Assembly (NCBI RefSeq): GCF_014356525.2
Contig: NC_052508.1
Location: forward strand, 52,138,442-52,202,441
Reading direction: 5' to 3'
DNA from: Nilaparvata lugens
Taxonomy: Eukaryota > Arthropoda > Insecta > Hemiptera > Delphacidae
DNA length: 64,000 bases
Under the pieces are notes generated by a model, which did no database searches, was not told where the DNA came from, and saw nothing but the letters and a program-made list of their open reading frames with translations. This document shows, piece after piece, positions 9,499 to 20,012 of the stretch; the stretch's first letter is position 1, and every line of letters starts with the position of its first letter. The translations under genes were made by a program, and so were the position numbers.

Positions 9499-10742
9499 CT
9501 GTAAAATAGTTTTTCTGTTCTTTTAGTTATACAGAAACGATTCTAAGAATCAATCAAGGATATATTATTCCCATCTAAAACAGTAATTGAAAGAAAGTTA
9601 TTGCCTACAATAGGTTAACTAATGGATAGTAGTTCATTGCGGTACCTTAGCACAGCTACTAAATTAGTACAATACATGAATTTACAAAAAAATCAACCAG
9701 AATGAGTGAATATATAATGATTGCTAAATCAATATCAATCCGAACTGAAAACTCATGTGGTACAGAAGTGGATAATTTTTTTAAAAATAAGTGTATTTGG
9801 ATATAACTTTTAAATAAATATACAAGCTTTGAAAATACGATTTTTATTGACTAATGTAAGTACAGCCTCATTTATATCCTTCGAATAAATACATAAAATC
9901 TATAAAAATCCTATTTTTACTGACCAATATAACTACAGTTTCATATATCTGATCACCCCAATAATTTTATCAGCCTATTACAATTTCATGCCGATCAAAA
10001 AAAAACGATAAGCAAGGCATAATTTGTATCTTCGAAGCAGTAAAATGAGGCAGAAATAAACTATTCTCTCGAAAATGATCATCTATAAGAGATCCAAATA
10101 GACCCCCAATTTTCCAAGTTGACCACATCATGAAGCAAATGCGAGGAATCTAGAATATAATGTATTCCAGATTCCTGGCAGAAAACGTGAAATACAAGTG
10201 CCTGATTCACTTAATAACTTACGGGTGTTCCATGATAAATAATAAATTACTGAATATATGAACATTCAATTATTATTGCTTGCAACTACAGCTCTAACCA
10301 TCGCTGCTTACTTGGTGTTAAGCATAAGAATATTTTCCGAATTTTCGTGGTTAATACAAATGAAAAATACGAGAAAACATAATTTCGTATCTTCTAAATA
10401 GATGCTGATGCCAAGTGGCCTGGTGTCAAAATTTTCAGGTCGACCTGATCAATTTGTTGTCGCCTCTGACAACATGACAATGACATGACTTGCCTCTGTC
10501 TTGACGAAAGCTTTAAGCAGTTGGCACCGACAAATTTTAAAATGTGTCCATCCGAAAGACGGGATGTTCATTCAATCATCTAAAATAATATGAAGGTAAA
10601 AAAAAAATTATTAATCCAATGAATTTGAAGAGTAAAATAACTTGAGATGTACTGATTCGTGATAGTAATCAAGATAAAATGGATATTCACATAAGGCTAT
10701 AATTGCTTACATCAGTTACAATCTTTAGACAAAATTAGCTGT
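9499..10742. other. inter-exon sequence U9-U10
   Basis: 9612-9690 matches the block upstream of U8 (C-T-A-C-T-A-A-A-T-T-A-G-T-A-C at 9656-9670, about 158 bases from the U9 acceptor). 10090-10140 matches 7540-7600. No gene seen; 10400-10560 is less AT-rich but shows no coding potential. Confidence 0.5.
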
Positions 10743-10954
10743 TTAGGGGAGAATAAAATTCGAGTGCTTGATTCCTATATGTGTTTTAAGGTCACTTTTT
10801 CGCTTGGATCTGTGGCTGCAGTAAGGGCAAGAAAACTTCGGTTCCACTCCACATTCACTCCTCAGGTGCCTGAGCAAAGTGCTCCTCAGAGTGTAAGTTT
10901 TGCCGCAGCGCTCACACGGGTACCTCAATCCCTCTCCAGTCGGTCCATCAATAA
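10743..10954 (-). CDS. lola: lola alternative zinc-finger exon U10
   Basis: Acceptor AG at 10956-10955 (T-A-T-T-T-T-A-C-A-G), split codon, very short linker I-D-G-P-T-G-E-G-L-R-Y-P. Finger 1 is C-E-R-C-G-K-T-Y-T-L-R-S-T-L-L-R-H-L-R-S-E-C; finger 2 is C-P-Y-C-S-H-R-S-K-R-K-S-D ... H-I-G-I-K-H; tail S-N-F-I-L-P. Finger 2 is close to those of U8 and U9, finger 1 is not, which would fit recombination or independent change of the two fingers. Confidence 0.93.
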
Positions 10955-12364
10955 CTGTAAAATAATTCATTCATTTATTATATCAATAACACCATTACAA
11001 AACAGAAAATTGAATATAACTGATACATTCGTTCAATTTAGTTGATGATCTAATTCGATATTCCTTCTCCTATTGAAATTAATTTGTGTAGAATCACAGA
11101 CTATACTCTATGTAACTTTCGGCTTAGTGTAACACGTATGAGTTAAGTAAAGCAATGTAAGTTATTCAAGTGGGGACAGTTACATCAATTTTAGTACAGT
11201 ATAGTACCATATAAGGATGGTAATATTCAGATAAATGAATTAGTAAATAACTATTTAAACTTTACTTTGGGTTAATGGAACTGGTGTTTCAAAACACTAT
11301 CTGAGATTACATGCATTTTCTAGCTGTTCCAATATAATACTCAAGTTAAACAAACTAATCGCGGCTGATAATAAACTTCTAACATAAATCAAATATGACT
11401 GTCTAAATCAAATTGACTACACTATCATAATTATGAGAAAACAATTACAATAAAATAATAAATCACAATCATAATAATAGGTACTACATGAATAATTAAA
11501 AAATATTACTTACCAAGCCATCACCAAAAAAGGAAAAATGATAATATGAATCATGATTAATATTCTGAATAAAAAACCGTTTCGGGTATTATTCATGGTT
11601 GGTAAGTCTGAGCTTATACGTGTTTCAAGCAATCCAGCAATTATTTTCAATATCGGAGAGCACCAAGTTATACTCTCCAGTCTACAGATGGAAATTACTG
11701 AGATATTGCAATTCAAATGGTAATGAATTAATAATTATTATTAAACGAAAATCCAAATTAAATGCTGTAATTCACCCTGAAGACTTCTGCTACTGCAAAT
11801 ATTGATAACAGGGTGAACAGCTACACAATAATAGCGCTCATCGAATTTCCATCTAGCTGTTTACCCTGTTGTCAATATTTGCAGTAGCAGAAGTCTTCGG
11901 GGTGAATTACAGCATTTAATTTGGATTTTCGTTTAATAATAATTATTATAATCTTCACATTTGTTACTGAAAAATCGAGTCATATGCAAACAGCATCATC
12001 AAAACATTGGGAATAACTGAACATACAACGTTTTCACGAAAATCATTATTTCTTTTTTTATAATTTATTACAGGCATTCTTAAATATGCATAAAAGATCA
12101 ACAACTTATTGACATTATTGACAACCGTCAAACATAATTAATTCATCACAATTCAAAATAATAAACGGATGCAAACTCCAATTTTACACTACAAACTATG
12201 TGGAACTATTTTATGTAGTTGTTTATTTGTTGGGTGAAGATGATAAAAAGGTGATAAATTCCATAGAGTGAGTAAATAATTTAAAATAAAATCTTGTAAA
12301 ATAATCATCACAATTCAGTGTAAAGAACTTTTATTGAAAACTCAAATCATATAATAGGAATCGA
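10955..12364. other. inter-exon sequence U10-U11
   Basis: AT-rich with one clear element, the palindrome at 11729-11948. No gene seen. Confidence 0.5.
11729..11948. mobile_element. near-perfect palindromic MITE, about 220 bp
   Basis: The arms start TAATAATTATTATTAAACG and pair over about 95 bp with one or two mismatches, leaving a small loop around 11820-11845. A piece of the same terminal sequence (T-T-A-T-T-A-A-A-C-G-A-A-A-A-T-C) recurs at 39550-39572, so it is an interspersed family. Transcribed RNA would fold into a long hairpin. Confidence 0.8.
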
Positions 12365-12576
12365 CTAATCAAAAACCAAATTGGGGTGTCTGATGAAAAT
12401 ATGGGTTTTGAGGGTTCTTTTTCTCTTAGATTTGTAGTTGCAGTGAGGACATGGAAACTTGGGCTCCACTCCACACTCGTTCTTCATGTGCTTTCTCATG
12501 TCATTCTTGAATCGGTAAGTTCTGTCGCACTTCTCACATGGATATCTCACTTCTCCTCCAATCAGTATGTAGTCAA
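12365..12576 (-). CDS. lola: lola alternative zinc-finger exon U11
   Basis: Acceptor AG at 12578-12577 (T-C-T-C-C-A-C-T-G-C-A-G, unlike the T-T-T-T-A-C-A-G of neighbours), split codon, D-Y-I-L-I-G-G-E-V-R-Y-P. Finger 1 is C-E-K-C-D-R-T-Y-R-F-K-N-D-M-R-K-H-M-K-N-E-C; finger 2 is C-P-H-C-N-Y-K-S-K-R-K-R-T ... H-I-F-I-R-H; tail P-N-L-V-F-D. Both fingers have all ligands. Confidence 0.92.
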
Positions 12577-12650
12577 CTGCAGTGGAGAATCATAGTTCAC
12601 AATTATTAACATTTAATCAAATAAATCTACCATTTTAATAATCTACAATA

Positions 12651-12790
12651 ATAGTATAGTATAGTATAGTATAGTATAGTATAGTATAGTATAGTATAGT
12701 ATAGTATAGTATAGTATAGTATAGTATAGTATAGTATAGTATAGTATAGTATAGTATAGTATAGTATAGTATAGTATAGTATAGTATAGT
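12651..12790. repeat. ATAGT pentamer microsatellite, 28 units
   Basis: 140 bases of uninterrupted ATAGT with no visible point changes. The lack of decay suggests a length-unstable, recent array. On the minus strand it is open in frame and encodes only Y-T-I-L-Y-type repeats. Confidence 0.97.
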
Positions 12791-12894
12791 TGATCAACAT
12801 TGAATAGAAATTCAACACTAGATAACACAGCATACGGAAAAACTTATCTGAAAATGTAATAGTTGAAATCAATATTACTGAATCTTGACGCTGG

Positions 12895-12927
12895 AACATT
12901 CGTGGGTTCGAATCCCACCAAGCGCAT
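12895..12927 (+). repeat. tRNA-like T arm, degenerate SINE or tRNA
   Basis: GTGGG-TTCGAAT-CCCAC at 12902-12918 is a perfect 5-bp stem and 7-base loop with the RNA polymerase III B-box word GGTTCGAATCC, followed by A-A-G-C-G-C-A. No matching acceptor strand or A box was found in the preceding 75 bases, so it is not a functional tRNA. Confidence 0.4.
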
Positions 12928-13296
12928 GGATTTTTGATCATGTTATCTTGTCATATGGGGTCTCATATGAACACAAATGCAGGCAAAATCCAGCAAGGGA
13001 ACAATCTAAATAGTATCTAAATATCTCGCTACAAAAAATATAAGGAAAAGAATTCTTGATCAATTTCTAAAATGAATCAATAAATACAGAAAGGCCTGTA
13101 TTAATACTGTAAGTATTTCAAGAGTAAATATGACAACAAATCTCAATAATATACATAGTATGTATAACTGTAAGAGCTCCAATCCATTAATAGAGACTAG
13201 TTTGAACTTGATTTTTTTATGAGGAAAAGAGCCAATGTATTAGAATTACATGCTAATTAGAAAAACCATTTTTATCATCAACCCAGTGGTTTGAAT

Positions 13297-13668
13297 CCGA
13301 GCTCGGGATTTAGCTAAGTCCTAGACTTTAAACAGCTGGAGTCAGAAAATTGGCTTTCCAAAACGGGGCGTAGTCGCAGCTTTTATAACAGTAGTCGTAG
13401 TTTTTATTTTCTCATTTCTATAATTGGAAACGTTTTTCCATGACAAAATTAGGCTAGACATTTCTAAATCATTCAAAATAGCAGAAACTTTACACTATTT
13501 TCTCTTTATTTTATTTTGTGTTCAATTTTCTAGTTTTTCGAAATTTAATTCAAACGTGACTATGACAATGACTGCGACTACGCCCCATTTTGGAAAGCCA
13601 ATTTTCTGACTCCAGCTGTTTAAAGTCTAGAACTTAGCTAAATCCCGAGCTCGGAAACCGGCCCTAAG
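13297..13668. mobile_element. element A, palindromic MITE, copy 1
   Basis: Inverted arms of about 90 bp beginning CCGAGCTCGGGATTTAGC and including A-A-A-C-A-G-C-T-G-G-A-G-T-C-A-G and G-G-G-C-G-T-A-G-T-C-G-C-A-G. The right end runs on to C-C-G-G-C-C-C-T-A-A-G; the left end lacks that outer part. No coding capacity. Further copies are at 28633-29020 and 41345-41718, half copies at 14608-14789 and 15841-16024. Confidence 0.8.
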
Positions 13669-13803
13669 AGAAATGCCAAACCGTCGACTTGAATCTTAGA
13701 TCTCACTTCGCTCGGTCAATCAATCCTCGAAGAAACATGCAGCTATGTTAAGTAACAAACTTGGAATTATAAACGCTCAAAATTGTTGAATTTAGTGGCA
13801 AAA

Positions 13804-14602
13804 CCGGCCCTAAATGTTTGAATGTTTAAATGTTTATATGTTGCGCATTTACGGCGAAACGCGGTAGTAGATTTTCATGAAATTTGACAGGTATGTTCCT
13901 TTTTTAATTGCGCGTCGACGTATATACAAGGTTTTTGGAAATTTTGCATTTCAAGGATAATATAAATGGAAAAAGGAGCCTCCTTCATACGTCAATATTA
14001 GAGTAAAAATCAGACTATGTAATTATTCATCATAAATAAGCTGACAAGAGTGATTACACAGATGTGTGGAGAAGCCAGTCTATTGCTGTATTTCCATAAG
14101 ATCTATAGGTCCAATCAGGTACTTGTGGATGAGAATACTGCGTGAGGTCTACTGTTCACAGAACTACTACTATGAATAGAGGCTAATCAAATTCAATATC
14201 ACATCATAGAGTATTGTAATATAATACTAGTAGTTCTGTGAACAGTAGACTTCACGCAGTATTCTCATCCACAAGTACCTGATTGAAACTATAGACCATA
14301 CAGCAATGGACTGGAAATACAGCAATAGACTGGCTTCTCCACACATCTGTATAATCACTTGTCAGCTGATTTATAATGAATAATTTATTCTATAGTCTGA
14401 TTTTTACGGTAATACTGGCGTATGAAGGAGGCTCCTTTTTCCTTTTATATTATCCTTGAAATGCAAAATTACCAAAAACCTAGTATATACGGTCGACGCG
14501 CAATTTAAAAAGGAACATACCTGTCAAATTTCATGAAAATCTATTACCGCGTTTCGCCGTAAATGCGCAACATATAAACATTCAAACATTTAGGGTCGGT
14601 TT
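13804..14602. mobile_element. element B, long fold-back element, copy 1
   Basis: Two arms of roughly 370 bp face each other around a centre near 14200. Outer ends read C-C-G-G-C-C-C-T-A-A-A-T-G-T-T-T-G-A-A-T-G and its complement; further in are A-T-T-T-A-C-G-G-C-G-A-A-A-C-G-C-G-G and G-G-A-G-C-C-T-C-C-T-T-C-A-T-A-C-G. No transposase. The outermost G-G-G-C-C-G-G is shared with element A, which may have aided recombination. Confidence 0.8.
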
Positions 14603-15547
14603 CCGAAACTTTACACTATTTTCTCTTTATTTCATTTTGTTTTCAATTTTCTAGTTTTTCGAAATTTAATTCAAACGTGACTATGACAATGACTGCGACT
14701 ACGCCCCGTTGTGGAAAGCCAATTTTCTGACTCCAGCTGTTTAAAGTCTAGAACTTAGCTAAATCCCGAGCTCGGAAACCGGCCCTAAGAGAAATGCCAA
14801 ACCGTCGACTTGAATCTTAGACCTCACTTCGCTCGGTCAATTACCAGCCACATTCACAATATTTTCTAATATTGTGGTAATCAATTACAAAAATTACATC
14901 TCAAAAATATGTTTATACTACAATTTATTATTAGAAACATAATTTTACAGCTCAGTGTTATTATCTTCCTATATTACAGCATTTTTTCAAATAATTATTA
15001 TTATTTACAAGAAAACGTTATTTACTCTGGCACTTAGTAGCACAGTATACTAATACATTACTTTTACAGTGGGGTAATTATAAGATTTATTTGTACACAC
15101 CGACTGATACATGCTCTAGCTTGGATAATACTCTTGTTTTAATACAGTTTACAAGTTCACATTGACTCCAATATTCGAAAATATCTACACCTTTCAAGTC
15201 ATTTGAAAGCGCAAAAAATCGATTCACTACCAGGACAAAAATATTTGTTTCGTACTCCATTAATTGATTATACATCAGCTATTCAATTATTATTTCGGTA
15301 TTAACTGAACTAAGAGTCATCTAGATTATTCATATAGTTACAATACTAACAATTTGTTCTATAGAGAATAAAAGTCTATGAAAGATATAATTCCTTAGGA
15401 GATGAACATTGAACATTCTATATAGGAGAAAGAAGCTTGGAAGGAGTTTGTATTCAAGTTTTATTTCAAGAAAGAGTTTACTCATTTTTGTATCCTATTG
15501 GATGAAAGAAGTTCTGAAGGGCAAGAAAAATTTACGAAAAAATTTCT
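14321..15547. repeat. tandem segmental duplication, copy 1
   Basis: Starts A-G-C-A-A-T-A-G-A-C-T-G-G and includes the right arm of element B, the right half of element A and about 700 bp of unique-looking intron. It is nearly identical to 15562-16940. A 62-codon minus-strand open frame (15087-15275) is present in both copies but breaks differently and is not judged coding. Confidence 0.85.
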
Positions 15548-15561
15548 AAAAAAATATTGCC

Positions 15562-16940
15562 AGCAATAGACTGGCTTCTCCACACATCTGTATAATCACT
15601 TGTCAGCTGATTTATAATGAATAATTCTATAGTCTGATTTTTACGGTAATATTGGCGTATGAAGGAGGCTCCTTTTTCCTTTTATATTATCCTTGAAATG
15701 CAAAATTACCAAAAACCTTGTATATACGTCGACGCGCAATTTAAAAAGGAACATACCTGTTAAATTTCATGAAAATCTATTACCGCGTTTCGCCGTAAAT
15801 GCGCAACATATAAACATTCAAACATTTAGGGCCGGTTTCCGAAACTTTACACTATTTTCTCTTTATTTTATTTTGTTTTCAATTTACTAGTTTTTCGAAA
15901 TTTAATTCAAACGTGACTATGACAATTACTGCGACTACGCCCCGTTTTGGAAAGCCAATTTTCTGACTCCAGCTGTTTAAAGTCTAGAACTTACCTAAAT
16001 CGCGAGCTCGGAAACCGGCCCTAAGAGAAATGCCAAACCGTCGACTTGAATCTAAAGGTGCGTACAGATATACGCGCCGCTAACATGAAGAATTCACTTT
16101 TAATCAGCTGACTATATCTGTATTTTCACAGAAACGGAAAGATACAGATATAAAAAGCTTGGCATCAGCTGATTAAAAGTGAATTGCTCATGTTCGCGGC
16201 GCGTATATCTGTACGCACCTTAAGACCTCACTTCGCTCGGTCAATTACCAGCCACATTCACAATATTTTCTAATATTGTGGGAATCAATTACAAAAATTA
16301 CATCTCAAAAATATTTTTATACTACAATTTATTATTAGAAACATAATTTTACAGCTCAGTGTTATTATCTTCCTATATTACAGCATTTTTTAAAATAATT
16401 ATTATTATTTACAAGAAAACGTTATTCACTCTGGTACTTAGTAGCACAGTATACTAATACATTACTTTTACAGTGGGGTAATTATAAGATTTATTTGTAC
16501 ACACCGACTGATACATGCTCTAGCTTGGATAATACTTGTTTTAATACAGTTTACAAGTTCACGTTGACTCCAATATTCTACACCTTTCAAGTCACTTGAA
16601 AGCGCAAAAAATCTATTCACTACCAGGACAAAAATATTTGTTTCGTACTCCATTAATTGATTATACATCAGCTATTCAATTATTATTTCGGTATTTACTG
16701 AACCAAGAGTCATCTAGATTATTGATATAGTTGCAATACTAACAATTTGTTCTATAGAGAATAAAAGTCTATGAAAGATATAATCCCTTGGGAGATGAAC
16801 ATTGAGCATTCTATATAGGAGAAAGAAGCTTGGAAGGAGTTTGTATTCAAGTTTTATTTCAAGAAAGAGTTTACACATTTTTGTATCCTATTGGATGAAA
16901 GAAGTTCTGAAGGGCAAGAAAAATTTACGAAAAAATTTCT
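15562..16940. repeat. tandem segmental duplication, copy 2
   Basis: Second copy, offset 1241 bp at its left end and 1393 bp at its right end. The difference is explained by the 167-bp MITE at 16055-16221 less a few small deletions. The sequence then runs directly into the downstream flank of U12. Confidence 0.85.
16055..16221. mobile_element. 167-bp MITE inserted in duplication copy 2
   Basis: Perfect-looking ends AAGGTGCGTACAG ... CTGTACGCACCTT with arms of about 60 bp (G-C-G-C-C-G-C, A-A-T-T-C-A-C-T-T-T-T-A-A-T-C-A-G-C-T-G). Copy 1 has the empty site (G-A-A-T-C-T-T-A-G-A-C-C near 14817). The right flank reads T-T-A-A, so a T(T)A(A) target is possible, but the left flank is imperfect. Confidence 0.85.
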
Positions 16941-17054
16941 CATTCTTCTTAAACAAACCCTATGTTGAAGATAATACTCATAATGTCATATCTGTATGTT
17001 TCATGTAAATATGAGGTTATATTCTCCTCTGATCCTAAGTAGGAGAAAATTACT

Positions 17055-17272
17055 TCAGAAGACCATAGTCTTGTGTTTAAGGGCAATATGTGTCTTGAGG
17101 TCTGCTTTCCTCTTGGATTTGTGATCGCAAAAGCGACAGGCAAACCGAGCTGCAACCCCACACTCGTTTTTCATGTGATTTCTCATGTTGCTTCTCAAAC
17201 TGTACGTTTTTCCACATTTTTCACACGGATATCTGATCTCTCCTCCAATAACAACGCAATCTCTCCCACTAT
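17055..17272 (-). CDS. lola: lola alternative zinc-finger exon U12
   Basis: Acceptor AG at 17274-17273 (T-T-T-C-T-T-A-C-A-G), split codon, S-G-R-D-C-V-V-I-G-G-E-I-R-Y-P. Finger 1 is C-E-K-C-G-K-T-Y-S-L-R-S-N-M-R-N-H-M-K-N-E-C; finger 2 is C-R-F-C-D-H-K-S-K-R-K-A-D ... H-I-A-L-K-H; tail K-T-M-V-F. The linker between fingers is G-V-A-A-R-F where siblings have G-V/L-E-P-R/K-F. The frame stays open for some 30 codons upstream of the acceptor, which is intron and not protein. Confidence 0.93.
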
Positions 17273-18317
17273 CTGTAAGAAAGTACATAACAATCAAACA
17301 TCCTATAAAATATGTGTAAATCATAAATTGATGAGAAATAATTTTGAAAACAAAACAACAATTTACAACATCCAATCACAACCTATTTAAATAAAAATAA
17401 GTCAGAGAGGCAGATATTATTTAGTCTACACAACATATTATCATGAAATGGTGTTTTTAATGATGATGATTTTAATGATTTATTGTTGTCAAAGTATTTT
17501 TCCCATTCATTTTGAAGGAGAGTTTCTCATTCCTTGGAATGTGTTGTGGAAGTCGAAATATGGGTGAGCTCTCATAGAGAGCTGCCAAGTGTTCCAAGTT
17601 TTCCACGTTCTTTCTATTACCAAAAATTGTGGAAGATTTTTTTTCACATTGAAACATTCTTGCTGGTTTTCTCTGTTGAAGATAAGTTCAAGAAGAACAA
17701 GATACTATGAGACAGTGAGCTAATGTATATGTAGCTTCTTCATCTTCGATTAATAACACGATAAGCATCACTCTCTCAATAATTCAATATTAATATTAGC
17801 ATCAGTCTCCAAGAACGAAGAACTCTGAACACCTGCCCCCCCTTTGTGTACACACACCCTAACTACACTACCGACATACTTTTGTATGGGAATGTTATGG
17901 GAGTGGATCTAACTGAAAACATAATTAAAATCGTAGGAAATTACTTTTATTGGAACCAAAACTAAGACTTCAATCTAGAACTAAGTTTAGAGAATGAGCC
18001 AAATTGATATTTATATACATAAATATTTGTAAATATGAAAATTCTATTATTGCATTCATTAATTATAAAAATCGTCTTATACACTAATTTCTTTGAAAAA
18101 TAGTGGAAAATAGTTTAGAAAAATGAATTAATTTTGGGTTTTCCAGATAACAATGCATTGCATCATTGAAAATGCGAGAAAATGTAATTAAATAAAGACT
18201 GTAAAACCTGTAATATGGTAGATATAATATAAAAATGATTCAAATTTATGTATTCTATACAGATTCAATTTTACCAATTGTAACGTAAGATACGACAGAT
18301 GAGCCACAAGTGCACTC
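17273..18317. other. inter-exon sequence U12-U13
   Basis: AT-rich; G-A-T-G-A-T-G-A-T-G at 17462-17471 is a short microsatellite. No gene seen. Confidence 0.4.
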
Positions 18318-18535
18318 TTATTGGCATAACCAGGCCTTATGTCTGATAAGGAGATGTCTTTTCAAGTTTGCATTGAGAAACGAACGATAGGAGCATAAGT
18401 GGCAGGCGAATTTCTGCTCGGTACCGCAAAAATTAACCATATGATAATTTCTGTTCTTTTTACTATTATAAGTTTTATTACACTTGTAGCAAGGAAATCT
18501 GTTCTCGTTGTTCGAAGATGTATCAAAGTGACCTC
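18318..18535 (-). CDS. lola: lola alternative zinc-finger exon U13
   Basis: Acceptor AG at 18537-18536 (C-G-T-T-T-T-T-C-A-G), split codon GA, then G-H-F-D-T-S-S-N-N-E-N-R-F-P. Finger 1 is C-Y-K-C-N-K-T-Y-N-S-K-K-N-R-N-Y-H-M-V-N-F-C; finger 2 is C-H-L-C-S-Y-R-S-F-L-N-A-N-L-K-R-H-L-L-I-R-H. The Y-N-S-K-K-N-R-N-Y-H helix is shared with U14 only. The residue before the first Cys pair is Phe rather than Tyr. 71 codons after the split codon plus stop. Confidence 0.92.
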
Positions 18536-19806
18536 CTGAAAAACGGATATAGATTAGTACGTTTATTTTCAAATCCACAATATAGAAATGAAAATAATCA
18601 ATAAATTTTATTTTAAAAATGCATTTCATTCAGAAAACTGTGAGATAGTGTAAACAAGTGGAATAGTGTACACTCTACTAAGAAGGAAATCGACAGAGAG
18701 TGGAGGTTTTTTCTTTCTTTTTTTAAGCATTAGATGGAATAATTAAACAAAAATTTCCTCGAAATAACATTATTTGGTTGTGATGGAAAAAAGAAGCAAT
18801 ATCATTTTCGTGAACTCACTTCTACCATAGCTGTACTAGCTGAAGTGAAAAGCAATCATGAAAATAAATTTTTCATTCTATTAAGAGAAATCAGGAAGTT
18901 ATAATATGATAGATAAACGGGAATAGTATAATAACATACAAAAATTCGTTATTTCTATAATAGATTTTTTAATGGGCTTATACTGTAATTATGAAAAGAA
19001 CAATACATACAAAACATGACATTCTAATCACTATGAAGTATGAATTTGACCATATAGAAGTAGAATCCCACCAAATGTTACATTTATTAGTCTGGAATTG
19101 AACTAAGATATTATTATTATTATCATTATTGATACACGTGAACAACCTGTAATGGTGAATGAGATGAACATTACATTTCAATTTCAATTTATTTATTCAC
19201 ACACACATTCAGTTTAATACAAATGACAAAAAATACATATGCAAACAACAAAAATCAGAATAAAACAAAGTAAAAAGAATAGTGGTGAAATAAAAAGGTG
19301 GATGTTGGAAATTGTACCACTATTACGTAAAAATAATTCTACACGACATGTTTAAACCATTTTATAGACTACTATTTTACCGTATACACTATATTATACA
19401 CGTATACGATATTCAATATTTTATATCATTTTAGTTTGATATAGTGATACATTTCCAAAACATATTTAAAAAAAAAAAACAAGTTTACTGTAATAACAGT
19501 CTCATTATTTTCTCAGAGTATTATAATGCTCATGTAACTAAAAAAATGAAAAAATATATTCATTTATTTGAAAATTCACATATTTGAGGGCACCAGGAAT
19601 GAATCCCATTATTGCCCTCATAACACACATTGAGTATACAATTTGAAAAACAATACATTAAAATGAAAATGAAATAACTTAACCAAAATACTATTGAGTT
19701 CTAGAAAAAACTGAAAACTCACCACAAAGTATATAAAAACATTATCTGCCTAAAGTTGATAAATTTCCTGATTTCAATAATAAATTTTTATGAATAGGTT
19801 ATTGGC
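18536..19806. other. inter-exon sequence U13-U14
   Basis: 19181-19260 (C-A-A-T-T-T-A-T-T-T-A-T-T-C-A-C-A-C) resembles retroelement tails also near 34886 and 54880. Otherwise AT-rich with no gene. Confidence 0.4.
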
Positions 19807-20012
19807 CTACTTAATGACTTTTTGGAGGTGCTTGCTAAACATGTGGCTTTTCAGGTCATTCGACAAAAATGATCGATAAGGACAATACAGGCAACCAAAC
19901 TTCTTTTCAGTGCCGCACATGTTCTTCATGTGATAGTTCCTGTTCTTCTTGCTGTTGTAGGTCTTGTGGCACTTGAAGCACGAATACCTTATTTCTCCGG
20001 ACGGTTTTCCTC
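19807..20012 (-). CDS. lola: lola alternative zinc-finger exon U14 (no internal ATG at its start)
   Basis: Found by reading the minus strand for finger codons. Acceptor AG at 20014-20013 (T-T-G-T-T-T-T-A-C-A-G), split codon GA, then G-K-P-S-G-E-I-R-Y-S. Finger 1 is C-F-K-C-H-K-T-Y-N-S-K-K-N-R-N-Y-H-M-K-N-M-C; finger 2 is C-L-Y-C-P-Y-R-S-F-L-S-N-D-L-K-S-H-M-F-S-K-H; tail L-Q-K-V-I-K and TAG. Sister of U13, with which it shares the finger 1 helix and the G-T-E-x-K-F junction. Its codons are richer in G and C at third positions than those of U13. Confidence 0.93.

Larger units (their letters stand above)
12577..17054. other. 4.5-kb repeat-dense intron between U11 and U12
   Basis: Contains, in order, a pentamer satellite, a tRNA-like arm, palindromic element A, fold-back element B, and a 1.2-1.4-kb tandem duplication carrying partial A and B copies and a young MITE (each listed). 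Short open frames inside are parts of these repeats, not genes. Confidence 0.7.

Noticed and set aside
12895..12927. Functional tRNA gene
   Set aside because: Only the T arm is present; no acceptor pairing, D arm or anticodon arm could be built.
12627..12941. 104-codon minus-strand open frame
   Set aside because: It is the ATAGT microsatellite and the tRNA-like arm read through; the Y-T-I-L repeats are an artefact.
15087..16668. Paired 62-66-codon minus-strand open frames starting M-Y-N-Q-L-M-E-Y-E-T
   Set aside because: They are the same repeat in the two duplication copies, with different breaks and no recognisable domain.
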